From Amblyornis subalaris (Eukaryota; Chordata; Aves; Passeriformes; Ptilonorhynchidae), in assembly GCA_018881555.1 (NCBI GenBank), contig JACAXG010000002.1, positions 24,019,786 through 24,083,785 of the forward strand: a stretch of 64,000 nucleotides of DNA. Direction: 5' to 3'. Every line of letters starts with the position of its first letter. The first letter of the stretch is position 1. Under the pieces are notes generated by a model. That model was given only the letters and a program-made list of their open reading frames with translations, did not search any database and was not told where the DNA came from. Made by a program: the position numbers and the translations under genes. Positions 25,068 through 36,700 of the stretch are shown here, one piece after another.

Positions 25068-27324
25068 ATGGGTTTGGTAGTGCTGTCCCATGGATGTTAA
25101 GTAGGGTAATTTTACCCTCCTCACAGTGAGGGTAAAAAAATACTTCACAGAAAGTCATCTGGACAAACTGTGGTTAGAGACTGTATGTCAGATTTGTAGC
25201 CTTTGTTGCCTTGGAGCTTTACAAAGGAGAGCTCTGCACTTCATGACCACTCGGCAACTGCATACACAACACTGCGATTTTTCCCTTTTCAACTAGCCAC
25301 AGTTACAAACTGCTATTGTCATAGATTAGTTTTTCCTTGTTCTAAAGAAACTCCACAGAACTAACAGCAATTTTTCATTGGTATTTCACTTAAAATTTCA
25401 TTTAAAATTTTAGGTCTATAGGCACATAGAAGNATTGTTTTCCTGTGTTTTATTGATGGTTACCATGGCTGCATGTTTGAGTAGATTTGTGTTTTGGTTT
25501 TGCTTTTAGGGTATTGTTCAAACTATTACACAAACAGTGCTTCCATTTTACTTCTACAATATCTCCTACAGGCTTCAGTAGAGATGCATACAGGAAACAA
25601 GATTTAGTTCTAGATATACAATGCCATTTTCATTGTTATCTTTAAAATACAGCTTTTACAGCAGTAATAATAAAATTTTTATCTGTTTTTAAAGATTTTT
25701 TTTAAGCCAGCTGGATTTTGAGTAGTCTGCTGAATAGTTATGAGAAGAAACTAGTCTGTATAATAAAGTTACTGAGCCTGAGATCTGCTTTAGTCAGGAT
25801 CAAAATAAAACAAAGTGTGACAAAAATTTTCAAGTTCATTAACTAGGGAAGAGTATCCTGACCAACTAAGATTTTGGAAAAGTTAAGAAAACTGACAAGC
25901 TAAAAGGGCAGAAAATCTCTCAAGTATAAACGCTTGCTAGGGAGACATTTTATGAGATTGGATAAATCTCTTAAGATTAATATTTCTTCTGGTCTCAGAA
26001 CAGATGCAGGCATGTGCATGGCAGGCATGGCAGGCATGTGAAAAAGTGAGAGTACAGCAGCACACCAGTCGTATTTTAAAACTGGGCAAGGGTGCACTCT
26101 GTACAAAGTATCCTTGATGTTTTCCACAACTTTAAGGTGTTTTCTAAAACTAGTGGAAGAGTTGCTGTGTGTTTGGATTTAACTCTTAATATTTGTTTTC
26201 ACTGTTGGAATAAACTTGGAAGAAATCTGGTGTAAAAGAAGAAATCTGGTGTAAAAGTATTTTTTTTCCAAGGAGAAATGCAGTGTAAAAGTATTTTTTT
26301 TCCAAGACACATATTATACATTGTGTTACCACACACAATTTACATCCAGGTTTACGTTCTCCTTCCAGAATACACCAACCCAATACATATAGATACTCAG
26401 ACATTGGAATAGAAGCTCTGAAAATCAAGACCATCTAGTAAGAAAAACTATTGCTCCCGCTATTTTTTTTTACAAAAAGAAATTTCTTATAACCAAATGT
26501 TATATTGTTTCTATTACTTTCTTTTTCTTGTTGACACAAATTTTACTTAGGCACTTGTCTGTATGGACCAGGAAAATACCAAGCACTTGGATACGGTTTA
26601 ACCTATGCTTTATCCTATGCTTTAAAGCACTTGAAAACAGCTTTTATTGTGCTGTACCTCTCTTCATAAATCCTTCGCTGGGAGGAGAGAATCTCAAGGT
26701 ATATGCCCTAACTCAAGCTTCTTAGCTCTTCGACTGCTGGGATGTTGTTTTGGCTGGGATACTGCAACTGCTTTTGCATCTGAATTACCCAAAGTGGATT
26801 ATAGAATTGATACAGGTTAAAAGCTTACTCTCCACCAGGTGTCTAAAGAATTATTTTGTGCGTGTGTTTTTTAAATCCAATTTGCCTCGATCTAATAGTT
26901 ATTGCAACATAGTGCAGGAGGTAGCACAGCAGTGAGGGAGTGGAAAGGATTGAATAACACTGCATTGTAGGGGAAGGCAGAGGCAGGGGTAGAATGTTAT
27001 CAAGTTAGAGCCTTTCATGTCCTGAGGTTTCTGGCAGTGTTCTCTTTGTGAAGGACCAGCTTTTGGTTGAAGAGAAGTTGAGGACACCAGTTTTGGAACA
27101 GTAATCTAGCAAAAAACCTTTGTTTTTCCAGGAGAAAAATTATTATTATGTTTATGGGACTTCCTTAGTAATATACCTAGTAAATGTGCAAGTGGAATGT
27201 CCTAGTGGTCCTCTGTGTGTATGACTGGCTTGGTAAAATGAGAATTTAGAATACAGCTTTTAGAGTACAGATTCTGGTTCATAGTACTTGTCAGTAATGC
27301 CACGCTTGTATCAGAAACAATGTG
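25068..27324. other. Intergenic, with a small tandem duplication
   Basis: AT-rich. It contains the local duplication at 26,219-26,306 and GGCATGG/GGCATGTG repeats near 26,008-26,040. No gene recognised. Confidence 0.5.
26219..26306. repeat. Nested tandem duplication
   Basis: GAAGAAATCTGGTGTAAAA occurs twice in tandem. GTGTAAAAGTATTTTTTTTCCAAG then occurs twice about 36 bp apart. This looks like recent replication slippage in two steps. Confidence 0.85.
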
Positions 27325-27896
27325 GTCAGCGGGACCAGGGCAATGACTGTCCCTCTGTACTTGGCACTGGTGAGGCCACACCTTGAGTCCTGTGTCCAGT
27401 TCTGGGCCCCTCACTGCAAGAAAGACATTGAGGTGCTGGAGCGTGACCAGAGAAGGGCAATGGAGCTGGTGAAGCNTCTGGAGCACAAGTGCTGTGAGGA
27501 GCAGCTGAGGAAGTTGGGAATGTTTAGCCTGGAGAAAAGGAGGCTCATGGGAGACCTTATCACTTTCTACAACTGCCTGAAAGGAGGTTGTAGCCACGTG
27601 GAGGTCAGTCTCTTCTCCCAAGTAACAAGCAATGGGACAAGTGGAAATGGCCTCAATTTGCATCAGGGGAGGTTTAGATTGAATATTAGGAACAATTTCT
27701 TCACTGAAAGGGTTGTCAAGCATTGGAACAGGCTACCCAGGGAAGTGNTGGAGTCCCCATNCCTGGAGGTATTTAAAAGACATGTAGATGTGGTGCTTAG
27801 GGACATGGTTTATGACACTTGGTAGTGTTAGGTTGATGGCAGGACTTGATGGTCTTAAAGGTCTTTTCCAACCTAAATGATTCCATGATTCTCTAA
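27325..27896 (+). mobile_element. CR1 LINE 3' fragment, longest in window
   Basis: About 570 bp of CR1 in sense orientation. It includes the end of the reverse-transcriptase ORF (frame containing [20 protein letters not shown] and [20 protein letters not shown]), then TTAGATTGAATATTAGGA, TGGAACAGGCTACCCAGG, GGAGGTATTTAAAAGACATGTAGATG and the terminal CCATGATTCT. The frame is interrupted by ambiguous bases and lacks the rest of ORF2, so the element is dead on arrival. Confidence 0.95.
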
Positions 27897-30800
27897 TAAA
27901 GAGCATCTGAAACTTGTAGAGCAGCACTGAATGATAGACCTTAATGATGAGAAGGGAAATTAGATAAATATTAATTTATTTGTTATGTCCCTAAAGGAGG
28001 TGGTGTTGGGCTATGATTGCAGCTCTCATCTAGAGCAGGGGAGAGGAGGAAGTGACACAGTGCTGAGACTACATTAACATTTCAGGATAAGGCACCAAGT
28101 ATGTGCAAACCACAGACAGAATCTGCCAGAACTGTGAAGTCAAGATGCTCTGTCTGTATTGAGTCTTTACATCTGCATAATACAGAAAACTACCAGTTGC
28201 AGGGGTTTTTTAAAAATACATTCTCAACTTAATGGTCAATTTGTGTGGGGAAGAATAAGCAGCCTAGCAAGGAAGACAACGTTCACGCACATTCAATAAG
28301 GGCCTGATTACATTTTACTAACTTAACAAAGGTGATGACAGCTGCAATTGCTGTTACAGCATAGATAGCATTTCAGTCACCAGCTGTCCACTCCACTGTG
28401 GCACGTAGCTGCCACAGCAGTAGTTTTAACCAAACTGGGAAGGAAATAGCAGAATCCTGTGGAAACTAGAGTAAATCATTGCTTTTTTTTCTAGTATCCC
28501 TGACAATACAGGAAAACTAGTAATTTGGCCCATGTTTCTGGAAATCAAGTCGTTTATTTTTTTTCCTTTATAAAAACTTACAAGTCTGACCAAAGAACCA
28601 AAGTCTGACCATGAGAACAGTACATTAGACACAGACATGGAATATTAGAGTTCCACCTGTTCAGATTCAGGTAAATTAGATTCAGATTAGCCAGTTTGGT
28701 TTGGTTTGTTTTCAGTCTTGGGGTTTTCTGGTTTAAACAGGCTGAAGAGAGTTTTTAAATGGCAATTAGCATGGGGAGACATGTTATGACAAACTCCACA
28801 TCCACAGAGCAGGTGTTTTTTATCCAGTCAAATCATATCTCTGAATGGCCTTGAGAGCAGACTAATCTAATCTAATTTGTTCTTGAAAATAACCTTAATC
28901 TTAAAACAAGAACATTGTTACTTATCTGTGTCAAATATATGGTTAAGGTTGCTCACTGGTACTTTGTGAAGAATTTCTACTGTGCTCTTGATAAGAATAA
29001 ACAAATGCAAGGGATATTCTTCTTTTAAGAAAGCTTTGCCACACACTGGAAATGAGCTGGCAGAAAAATTATTTCATGGAGGTCCTAAGGTTTCAATGTG
29101 AAATAGCATGAAATGGAGGCCTTAGAATAAGTTAATCATGGATGTAGTATGTGGTTGGTAAACTAGCTTCAGGNGAGAAAAAAGCTTCTTTTCATGCTTT
29201 ACTCTGATTTATGAGCCCTTCATTGCCACAATGTTCATAACTCCCATGTTATTAAATCCTACTTGAAGTAGAGAAAATTGTGCTAACAAGTTTTTGTATC
29301 TACTTTTCATTTTAAACAAAAACAGTGTTAAGTTTGGATGACCAAATGAGCACATAATTTGGGTTTTTTTCTTACCATTGAACTGTTTCTTCATAATTAC
29401 CAACACAAGATCACAGCACGCAGCTGTAAAACTTCAATAACGTTTTCTGTCAGGTGCACCACCCATGAAACCCCCTTCCCTCTTTTTCCCAAATCTACCA
29501 TCTTTTCAAAAGCTCCAATATAAAGACTAACTTTGCAGAAAGCCCTTAAAATCACGTAACCTGAACTCATTGTTAGCAGGTTAAGAAACAGTTTTCAATT
29601 CAGATATTATTTTGTCTCCTTTTTAAAGGTGGGGGGTTTTTTATAGCTTCAAGCATTTTAAGTCTGGAATTTTTTTAAGACACTGTGTTTAATTGAATGA
29701 ATTCTATCTCAATTAAACAGTGCTACAGCTTATTTAAAATATACCTTTTCCAAGTTTGTAAACTTTTCTTTCTGTAAACTCTTCATATTACAAGAAATAT
29801 TTCTTTTAAGAAACATTGAACATTTTCACAGTGTATAGAAGATCTTGTCAAACTGGGAAAAGTCTGTATCAAGTACTTCTCACACACAAGCAAATAAGAA
29901 ATGAATACCATCTCTGTGCCATTTGCATAGCAAGCTGTCTCGAAGNGTAAGTAGTCAATATGAATGTAGGTCTGAATTTTCCTTTCAGGAAAGAAAATCT
30001 GTTGATCATGAATGGAAGTTGGTTTCAGTTATCATAACTTAACTTTAAATATACTGTGGGGAACAGTTACCACAACTTAATTTTAAAACTTGATGCCAGC
30101 CTTTATTTTATCATTGTCTATTAGATATCCGGTGTTCTGACTGTGCCATCTGTTTCTCCTGCAGGGCATCAGAAGGAAAATGAATCACTTAGCCATCCAA
30201 AACACTGAGCGGTACTTGAATCAGATGCACAAAGATGGCATAAAACTAACTGAATGGATATTACTTTGGAAGATTAATGTCTATAGAAGCTCTCTGAAAT
30301 GTCATCTACCTTGCCTACTCTAGCTGGTTTCATCATGAATATAGACATGTCAGACCACCCTTGGTTCATAGAGGATTAATCTAAAGATAGGCCTCTAGGG
30401 CCACTTTTGATTCAACGAGATTCTAGTATGTGCAGAGCTAGGACTTCTAGGAACACTTGCAGTTATTTAAGTGGTGTAATAATTTTTTTAAAGGTGGAAG
30501 GCTTCAATCAAATTTGGCTGTGAAATGCTGTGCACAGTGTTTGCTCCTGCAGATAGTATGGAATGGTCTACTTGGCTGCCTGTGCTTGTTCCAAGGGCAA
30601 CATTTATGCAAGCTCAGTGTCTGATTTGTCTCTGGCTTTCATGATGATCAATACAGACGAATCAATAAAGATAACCTTTAAATGCCAGCATTTCAGGCAG
30701 GACAAATAGTGTTCACAAAAACAGGAAAGTATTGCCTTGAAATCTGTCACCCTATCTTTGGGTCTCCTGTAATTTTCAGTGGCTTGTCTTGCATCATGCT

Positions 30801-33179
30801 GTTTGTCTTAAGGAAAATCTGTAGACGTATCCCTTGGGGAGTTGACTCAAGCTTTACTCAGGGTCTGTTGTAATGCGTTCACACAGATTGCGCTTCAGAT
30901 TTATAAGAGCCATAGCAACGGCAAAAGTGGGCCTGTTGACCTCTGCTGCATGTTCTATTGTGGTGGAAGAAAATAGGAAATCAGAGAAGACAGGTTATGT
31001 TCATATCAGAAAAGTATTGTTACATGAGGGCTGTTTTGTGACCCCTACTTGTAAATGTGCTATGGAACAAAGAGTCCCCATCCCAAATTATTTTTCTTAA
31101 AACACATCAAAACTGGACTATCAGTGGCCAAAGCTCCTATAAGAGAGTATGGGAGTGCTGTTNGGTTGCCTGCTGCTCGAGCAGGAGAAGAAGAGATCAG
31201 CGCTGGTTGTGATTCTAGGCATATGGGATGTGAAAATAAACAGGTAGTGATATGAACAGATATCTAACTTTATTCTCTTTGGCCTCCTGCCCAGATTTGA
31301 GGTGCTGCTAACTACATAGCCTCTCCATGAAAGCTGCAGAAAAAAAGCACTGGAAATCAGATGTTCTCTGTTGGCAGTGCTCCCTTAGTCCCTGAGCACT
31401 AGGTCTTAGTTGGAACTCCTGCATGCGAGGCAACTGTGGGCTCAAGGGAGGGGGAGCGAAGCCAGAGAGAAACAGCATCTGCTGGGGCTCGAGGGATTAG
31501 TTCAGAGATCTGTTTTTTCTGAATTCCCAACATTTCACAATACTCAAAGTGTTTTACAGTGTTAAGTTTTTCTGTTGAGGGGAGGGTGAGAACTGCATCG
31601 CGGAAGATTTAAATAGCTTGACCTGTCTCAGAACTGATAATTACCAGATTTCTGCAAGCTAAATGGAGGAAACTTTTACTGCAGAGTGGAAAAAGATTAT
31701 AGCACTGCTCATGAAGACACTGAGAAGTCAAATACCCCCAGATTAAAGACTGGTGAGTTCTGCAATGGAAGGCTCATAAAATAATGTAACCAGAAGCTTT
31801 ATGAACATGGACAAGCAATTACCTTGTGCTCAGACCTTGTAAGATAATTTAAAAAAAATAACGGAAGGGTTATTTGAGTTGTACATTGCCAACATTTTAT
31901 GTTGAGTATTAAATAAATAACTTCCAGTTCTCAAGCCTTAAGGCTTCAGAAGAAAATTTTTTTCCTAAGCTGAGGTTTAGGAAGAGAGGTTAAAAGACTT
32001 TCCTCAACTGTAAGACATTGGAAATCAAGTTACATGATGGTCTTTATCACCAAGGTGATGTTGAGTCTACCAGTGAAATGAAAAAAATTAAGTGCATGGT
32101 TCCACTTCTGTCTGAGCCAAAGACACCAATATAGTGGTTTACCTTTCGAAACAATTCAACATTTATAAGCACGATTTGAAATACTGTCCAACAATTCTGC
32201 AAATGAACTCTTATTTTCAAATGGATATTGTAAACAAGAAATATAAAATGGAGAGAAATAATGTGTCCGGATTAAATCACAACCAAATTCTCTCTGCTTA
32301 TCTAGCATTTGTATCTAGATATATGGAAGCTAGTGGGAGCTTGCTGCATAGGCATGTCAGGATGAAAAATTGCTTGGAAAATTACTGTAAATTTGTGTTT
32401 AAATTTAAAAGGCATTGTTTTAGTTTTACCATTGTAAATACTGACCCTGAAAAGCTAAGCCATAAACTAAGTAACTGTGCCTTCTCTCAGGAATGATCTA
32501 GTGAATGTCAGTCAANGAGTCTGTTACAGGCTGTTGTAGCCTGCTAATGATGTAATAAAAGAGAAACTGTGATATATGGTTCGAAATGGAAATATTGAAC
32601 TTAATTTTCCTGCAGGCTACCCTGCTAAAGGTTATTTTCCCTGTGTGATTGTGCTTTATTTTCACTGCAAACTGAAGTGGATCAAGCTGTGATTCTTCAA
32701 GACTTTTCTGAGAACTCTCAATATAAGACATCAGTAACACTGCCCGTCGGTGAAGGTTCATTGTGAAAATACTAATTCTAGTTCCACAGAACAATGTCTT
32801 AAAAATTATTTACAGCTAAGTATGTGATTAAATTTTGCAAAATACTTGGTAGAGTATCAGAAGAAATTAATTTTACTGCATTTCACCATTCATTAGGCTG
32901 TTGTCCTAAAGCTACGCCTTTGATTTAAATCAGCTTCTTTTCACAGTCTCAGTAGCTGATAGGTCTCAAGTCTAAATACAAGTTGCCTTGGAGAGGGGTC
33001 TGCTTGGAGCCTGCCTGACTTGTTTGGGGTTTTTTAGAGAGTTGGCTTGTATGTTGCTATTGTGCATATGCATTGTTTTTCAGGCAGTGTATATGCCCTG
33101 TGTGCCCACGTCTTTCAGCAGACTAGCTATTCTCCACCTTTCTCCCAGGCCGTTCTGAAACCCTAGGCCGGGGTAAGCC
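27897..33179. other. Intergenic upstream of HSF2
   Basis: AT-rich sequence ending at the HSF2 CpG island. One exon-like stretch (30,166-30,321) is listed separately. No other repeat or RNA gene was recognised. Confidence 0.5.
30166..30321 (+). other. Exon-like open stretch, unrecognised
   Basis: After a good acceptor (TTTCTCCTGCAG) a frame of about 51 codons starts GIRRKMNHLAIQNTERYLNQ and ends at TAG. No donor precedes the stop. It could be a terminal exon, part of a non-coding transcript, or chance. Confidence 0.15.
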
Positions 33180-33222
33180 CCTTGAAGGCACGCTCAGGGT
33201 ACTGGCCAGCCCTTCCCCGGGG

Positions 33223-33363
33223 ATTGGCGCGGGAGGGCTCCTCCCCACCCACCGCGTCTCCCTCAGCCGTGCCCCCACCCCTCGCCACACGCTCCTGCCC
33301 CGCCAGGAACGTGCGCCCGCACGACGCGGCCCCGCCCCCCGCCTCGAGACGCGCCCCCATTGG
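33223..33363 (-). promoter_or_regulatory. Two inverted CCAAT boxes
   Basis: ATTGG at 33,223-33,227 and at 33,359-33,363, each in GC-rich context, are inverted CCAAT motifs of the type bound by NF-Y, 200-350 bp upstream of the HSF2 start codon. Confidence 0.45.
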
Positions 33364-33394
33364 CCCCGTCCCCCCCGTGCCGGCGCTGTTGTGA

Positions 33395-33415
33395 CACGTG
33401 AGGGCAGCGCACGTG
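33395..33415. promoter_or_regulatory. Paired CACGTG E-boxes
   Basis: CACGTG occurs at 33,395-33,400 (in GTGACACGTGAGG) and again at 33,410-33,415. The starts are 15 bp apart, 155-175 bp upstream of the HSF2 ATG. This palindrome is bound by USF, MYC/MAX and MITF/TFE factors. TTATGTAAG at 33,422-33,430, a C/EBP-like site, follows. Confidence 0.5.
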
Positions 33416-33442
33416 GGGACGTTATGTAAGGCGCAGGGGGAA

Positions 33443-33511
33443 GGGGCGGGGCCGGCACGGGCGCGTGCAGGGGGGCCTCCGCGCATGCGCGATCTGGGTG
33501 AGGGGCGGGGC
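33443..33511. promoter_or_regulatory. GC boxes and NRF1 palindrome
   Basis: Two identical GGGGCGGGGC boxes (33,443-33,452 and 33,502-33,511; Sp1/KLF type) bracket a perfect GCGCATGCGC palindrome at 33,481-33,490, the NRF1 core. All lie 60-130 bp upstream of the ATG, as expected for a TATA-less housekeeping promoter. Confidence 0.6.
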
Positions 33512-33569
33512 CAGGCCGGGCTGGTTGTGCTCGCTCACCGGACAGAGGCCCCGGAGGCTCCCAGCGACA

Positions 33570-33722
33570 ATGAAGCAGGAGCAGCAACAGCAGCCGCCGC
33601 CCCCGCAGCCCCCCCAGCAGCCGTCGCCTTCCTTCGCCAGCCCGGGGGTCCCGGCCTTCCTCAGCAAGCTGTGGGCTCTGCTGGGCGAGACACCCAGCAA
33701 CCAGCTCATCACCTGGAGCCAG
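33570..33722 (+). CDS. HSF2: HSF2 exon 1 coding part
   Basis: Encodes residues 1-51, ending ITWSQ, in phase 0 before GTCGGC. Four Gln then Pro/Gln runs (CAG and CCG codons) separate MKQE from the conserved VPAFLSKLW, which begins at residue 27. Confidence 0.95.
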
Positions 33723-36700
33723 GTCGGCCGCTCACCCCACTACCCCTTCCCGCCCGCGTGTGGCGGAGCCCCCGCCATCACCCTGCGCTTCGCCCCGCCG
33801 GGCACCGGGGCCTCCTGGGGCCGCGGGCCTCGACGTGCGGGTGGGGAGCAGGGAAAATCAGGGCACGGCCGCATGGCTTGGTCGGGCCGGGCCGGGCCGG
33901 GCCGCTGGGGAGAGGCCGCCTCGCCGACTCTCAGTCTCTGCCTCGTTTTATCCGTGGACAGGGAGCGCCGGTGCCCGTCCAGGGGGGGTTGGGGGTCTGT
34001 TTGCCGGTCCCGACTGAGCTGGCTTGGGCTTCCGTGGGCGATGGGAAGGGCCCAGGGGCGGTGAGGTTCTGCCGTGCGCAGTTCTGCCGTGCGCTTATGG
34101 AGCCGTAGTGCGGGCAGCGCGGAGCTGCGGGGGGNTTTCCTACCGCAGGGCGGTGGGTGCGCTACTAACGGGGCTCGCCGTCTGTGAGCCGGGGCTGCGG
34201 GAGGGCCCCGGGAGGATGGGGAGAGCGGCGTGCTCAGGCCTGCTGTTGTTTCCCGTGTGCCGCCGGCAGGGCCAGGTCCCGCAGGGGCGGTGGGGGGCGG
34301 CCACGTGGGGGCTGGCCGGGGGCTTCCGGGGCTCGGTGTCCACCTGCTGGAGCGACGGGAAGGGGATGGGCCACGGGGAAAGTCGAATTGGGCACCAGTC
34401 TTCTTACATTGCAGCGAAGGGCTGGCAAGTTGCTGCAGTGAACATCATTGACTCTTGTGCTAAATGCTAAGCATATATTTTAATAATAGCTACTTCATTT
34501 TTCTCTACATGCTGTTTTAAATAAAATCCTGTTCTCAAACTGTACCAACATCTTCAAGTGGTGTTGAGATAAACTCAACTGAAAGCTGCTATTTTAAATG
34601 CTTGAAAAATGATAAAATGTCTTAAACATTTTACTGAAAATGGTTTACCAGTAGCTTCAGCCAAAACTTACCAAAGAGGGAAGCAGCATGCCTCGGTAGA
34701 CTACAGCAGCTTTTTTTAAATTATTTTTGTTTATTTATTTGGGTTTTTTTCGGGGTTGTTTTTTTGGGGGGGTTGTTTTGGTTCTTTTTTTTCTTTTTTT
34801 TTGGAAGAGAGTTACTAAGGCCTGTATAAAGATTGATGTTTACCTTAAGAACTGCTATTTTTGCTACCTTACACTTTTAATGGAGAATTTCCAAATCCAT
34901 TGCTTATCTTTATCTCAAGTAAACATACTAATATCTATTAGGTATCCTTGTATTATTTTTTACTTAACAATAAAAATAATTGTTAGAGATTCTGCACGGC
35001 TGTTTCTAGAGGGGAAGGTCTGCTAACCACAGCTGATATTTTTAACCATCAGCAGGTCTTGTGGGAGGGAAGTATTGGACTTACTTGGGATATCGTTTAA
35101 AAACGATATTATAGGGTACAAAAAGTGTACCAAACATACCAGGGAAGGGAGAGTACAGTTACTATACTATTTTGCTTTCCTCCTATACAAATCACTACCC
35201 TTACACTATAAGGCTAAATACCATCTGAAACCGACGAGCCAGATTTTTGTCTGCCTGCAAAGTGAAGCCACAGGATGTGTTGTCCATGGAAATATGGATG
35301 AGAAGTACCAAACGAAGACTGCTGTCTGCTGCAGTCATTGGCACTAGGAGTTAAAAATCGTCTTTAGCTGTGTAGTGAAGCTTACAGGCCTTAATGTCTA
35401 TACAGCTTTGCTGTAAATGACTGTCAGGGCAACAAGAGCTAGTAGATGTGTTTCCCAGATTTTCCTGTGCTGAGCCTAGACAATGTCAAAGTAACAATAA
35501 AGTGAAGCACCACATGGAAGTGGTCTGTTGCTGTCACAGGTCACTGTCTGGTCACTTTTGAGCACCCTCAGTTTGTGAATTTCACACATCGTTGGCTAAA
35601 ATAGTCTGTTCGGCCATTTCTTTTGCTTCCGCTTTCCTTCCACTGATTGGCTCTCAGCAGGAGGTAGGCAGGCATTACTGGAAGTTCTCATCTCCCTACC
35701 TTCCTCAGTGTTAAGCGCCTAAGCCTAAGTCATCCTGCAGAGAGCCATTTATAAAAGCCTGTTTCTGATGATCCTTGCTGATTTGTCAAGAACAAGCTGT
35801 TGTGGTTTAACCCCAGCTGGCAGCTAAGTACAGCAGAGCCACTTGCTCACTTCCCCACACCCTGGTAGGGAAAGTAAAACTCTGGGTTGAGATAAGAACC
35901 ATTTAAAATTGAAACAAAGTAAAGTATAAAGTAATAGTAATAAAACAGAGAGAGAAAACGCAAGAAAACCATGCCCAATACAATTGCTTACCACCTGCTG
36001 GCTTGTATCTGGCCCATTCAAAAACAGCAGTCGGCCCTCCTGGGTAACTCCCCCGGGTTATATATTGGGCGTGATGTTCTGTGGTATGGAATATCCCTTT
36101 GCCCAGTTCAGGTCAGCTGTCCTGGCCATGCACTTGTCCAGCTTCTTGGGCACCTGCTTGCTGGCAGAGCTTGGGAAGCTGAAAAGACCTTAACTTAGGG
36201 TAAGCACTGCTCAGCAACAACTAAAACATCAACGTGTTATTAACATTATTCTTGTACTGAATCCAAAATTTAGCACCGTACTGGCTACTAAGAAAATATT
36301 AATTCTATTCTAGCTGAATCAAGAACACGAGTCTTTGGACAAGGATCTTTCTATGGTGTTATGGTTGGTTCTTTAAGCTCCTTGGGATCACAGAACTGTT
36401 GGCATTTGAGGATAAGAAAAGTGACTCAGTAAACTAAAAGGCCTCTAAGAAGATGCAGTAAGAGTTGACATTTGTTGAAGATTATAGACTTTTTATTAAC
36501 TACAGGGTGAGAGTATTGTGGATGTGTAGACAAAACCGAAACCATTTTGAAGTAGGTAATTTGCATTCTGCCAATTACTTGCCCTGTAGTTAAACAGAGC
36601 GCAGTCATTGTAGAACAAAAAGGTGATGCTTCTATTTAATTAAAGCCTGTGCATTAAATAAAATATCAGTCTTCCCCCAAATTTGGCATTCCAGGAGAAG

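Larger units (their letters stand above)
33180..34370. promoter_or_regulatory. HSF2: CpG island covering HSF2 promoter and exon 1
   Basis: About 1.2 kb that is strongly GC- and CpG-rich against AT-rich flanks. It spans the region upstream of the HSF2 ATG, exon 1 and the start of intron 1. There is no TATA box close upstream of the ATG. The transcription start is not visible from sequence alone. The several overlapping long ORFs on both strands here are a by-product of high GC. Confidence 0.9.

Noticed and set aside
27322..27825. 167-codon ORF as a gene
   Set aside because: It is the CR1 reverse-transcriptase tail and 3' end. The reverse-strand 173-codon ORF (27,202-27,723) is its shadow.
33123..33587. 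154-codon minus-strand ORF, and other long overlapping ORFs on both strands to 34,470
   Set aside because: They lie in the CpG island, where high GC makes stops rare in all frames. They are Arg-, Pro- and Gly-rich with no domain, and they overlap HSF2 exon 1 and promoter elements.
35971..36198. ORFs within the intron 1 LTR
   Set aside because: They are fragments of LTR sequence, which is non-coding in this family as far as can be seen.
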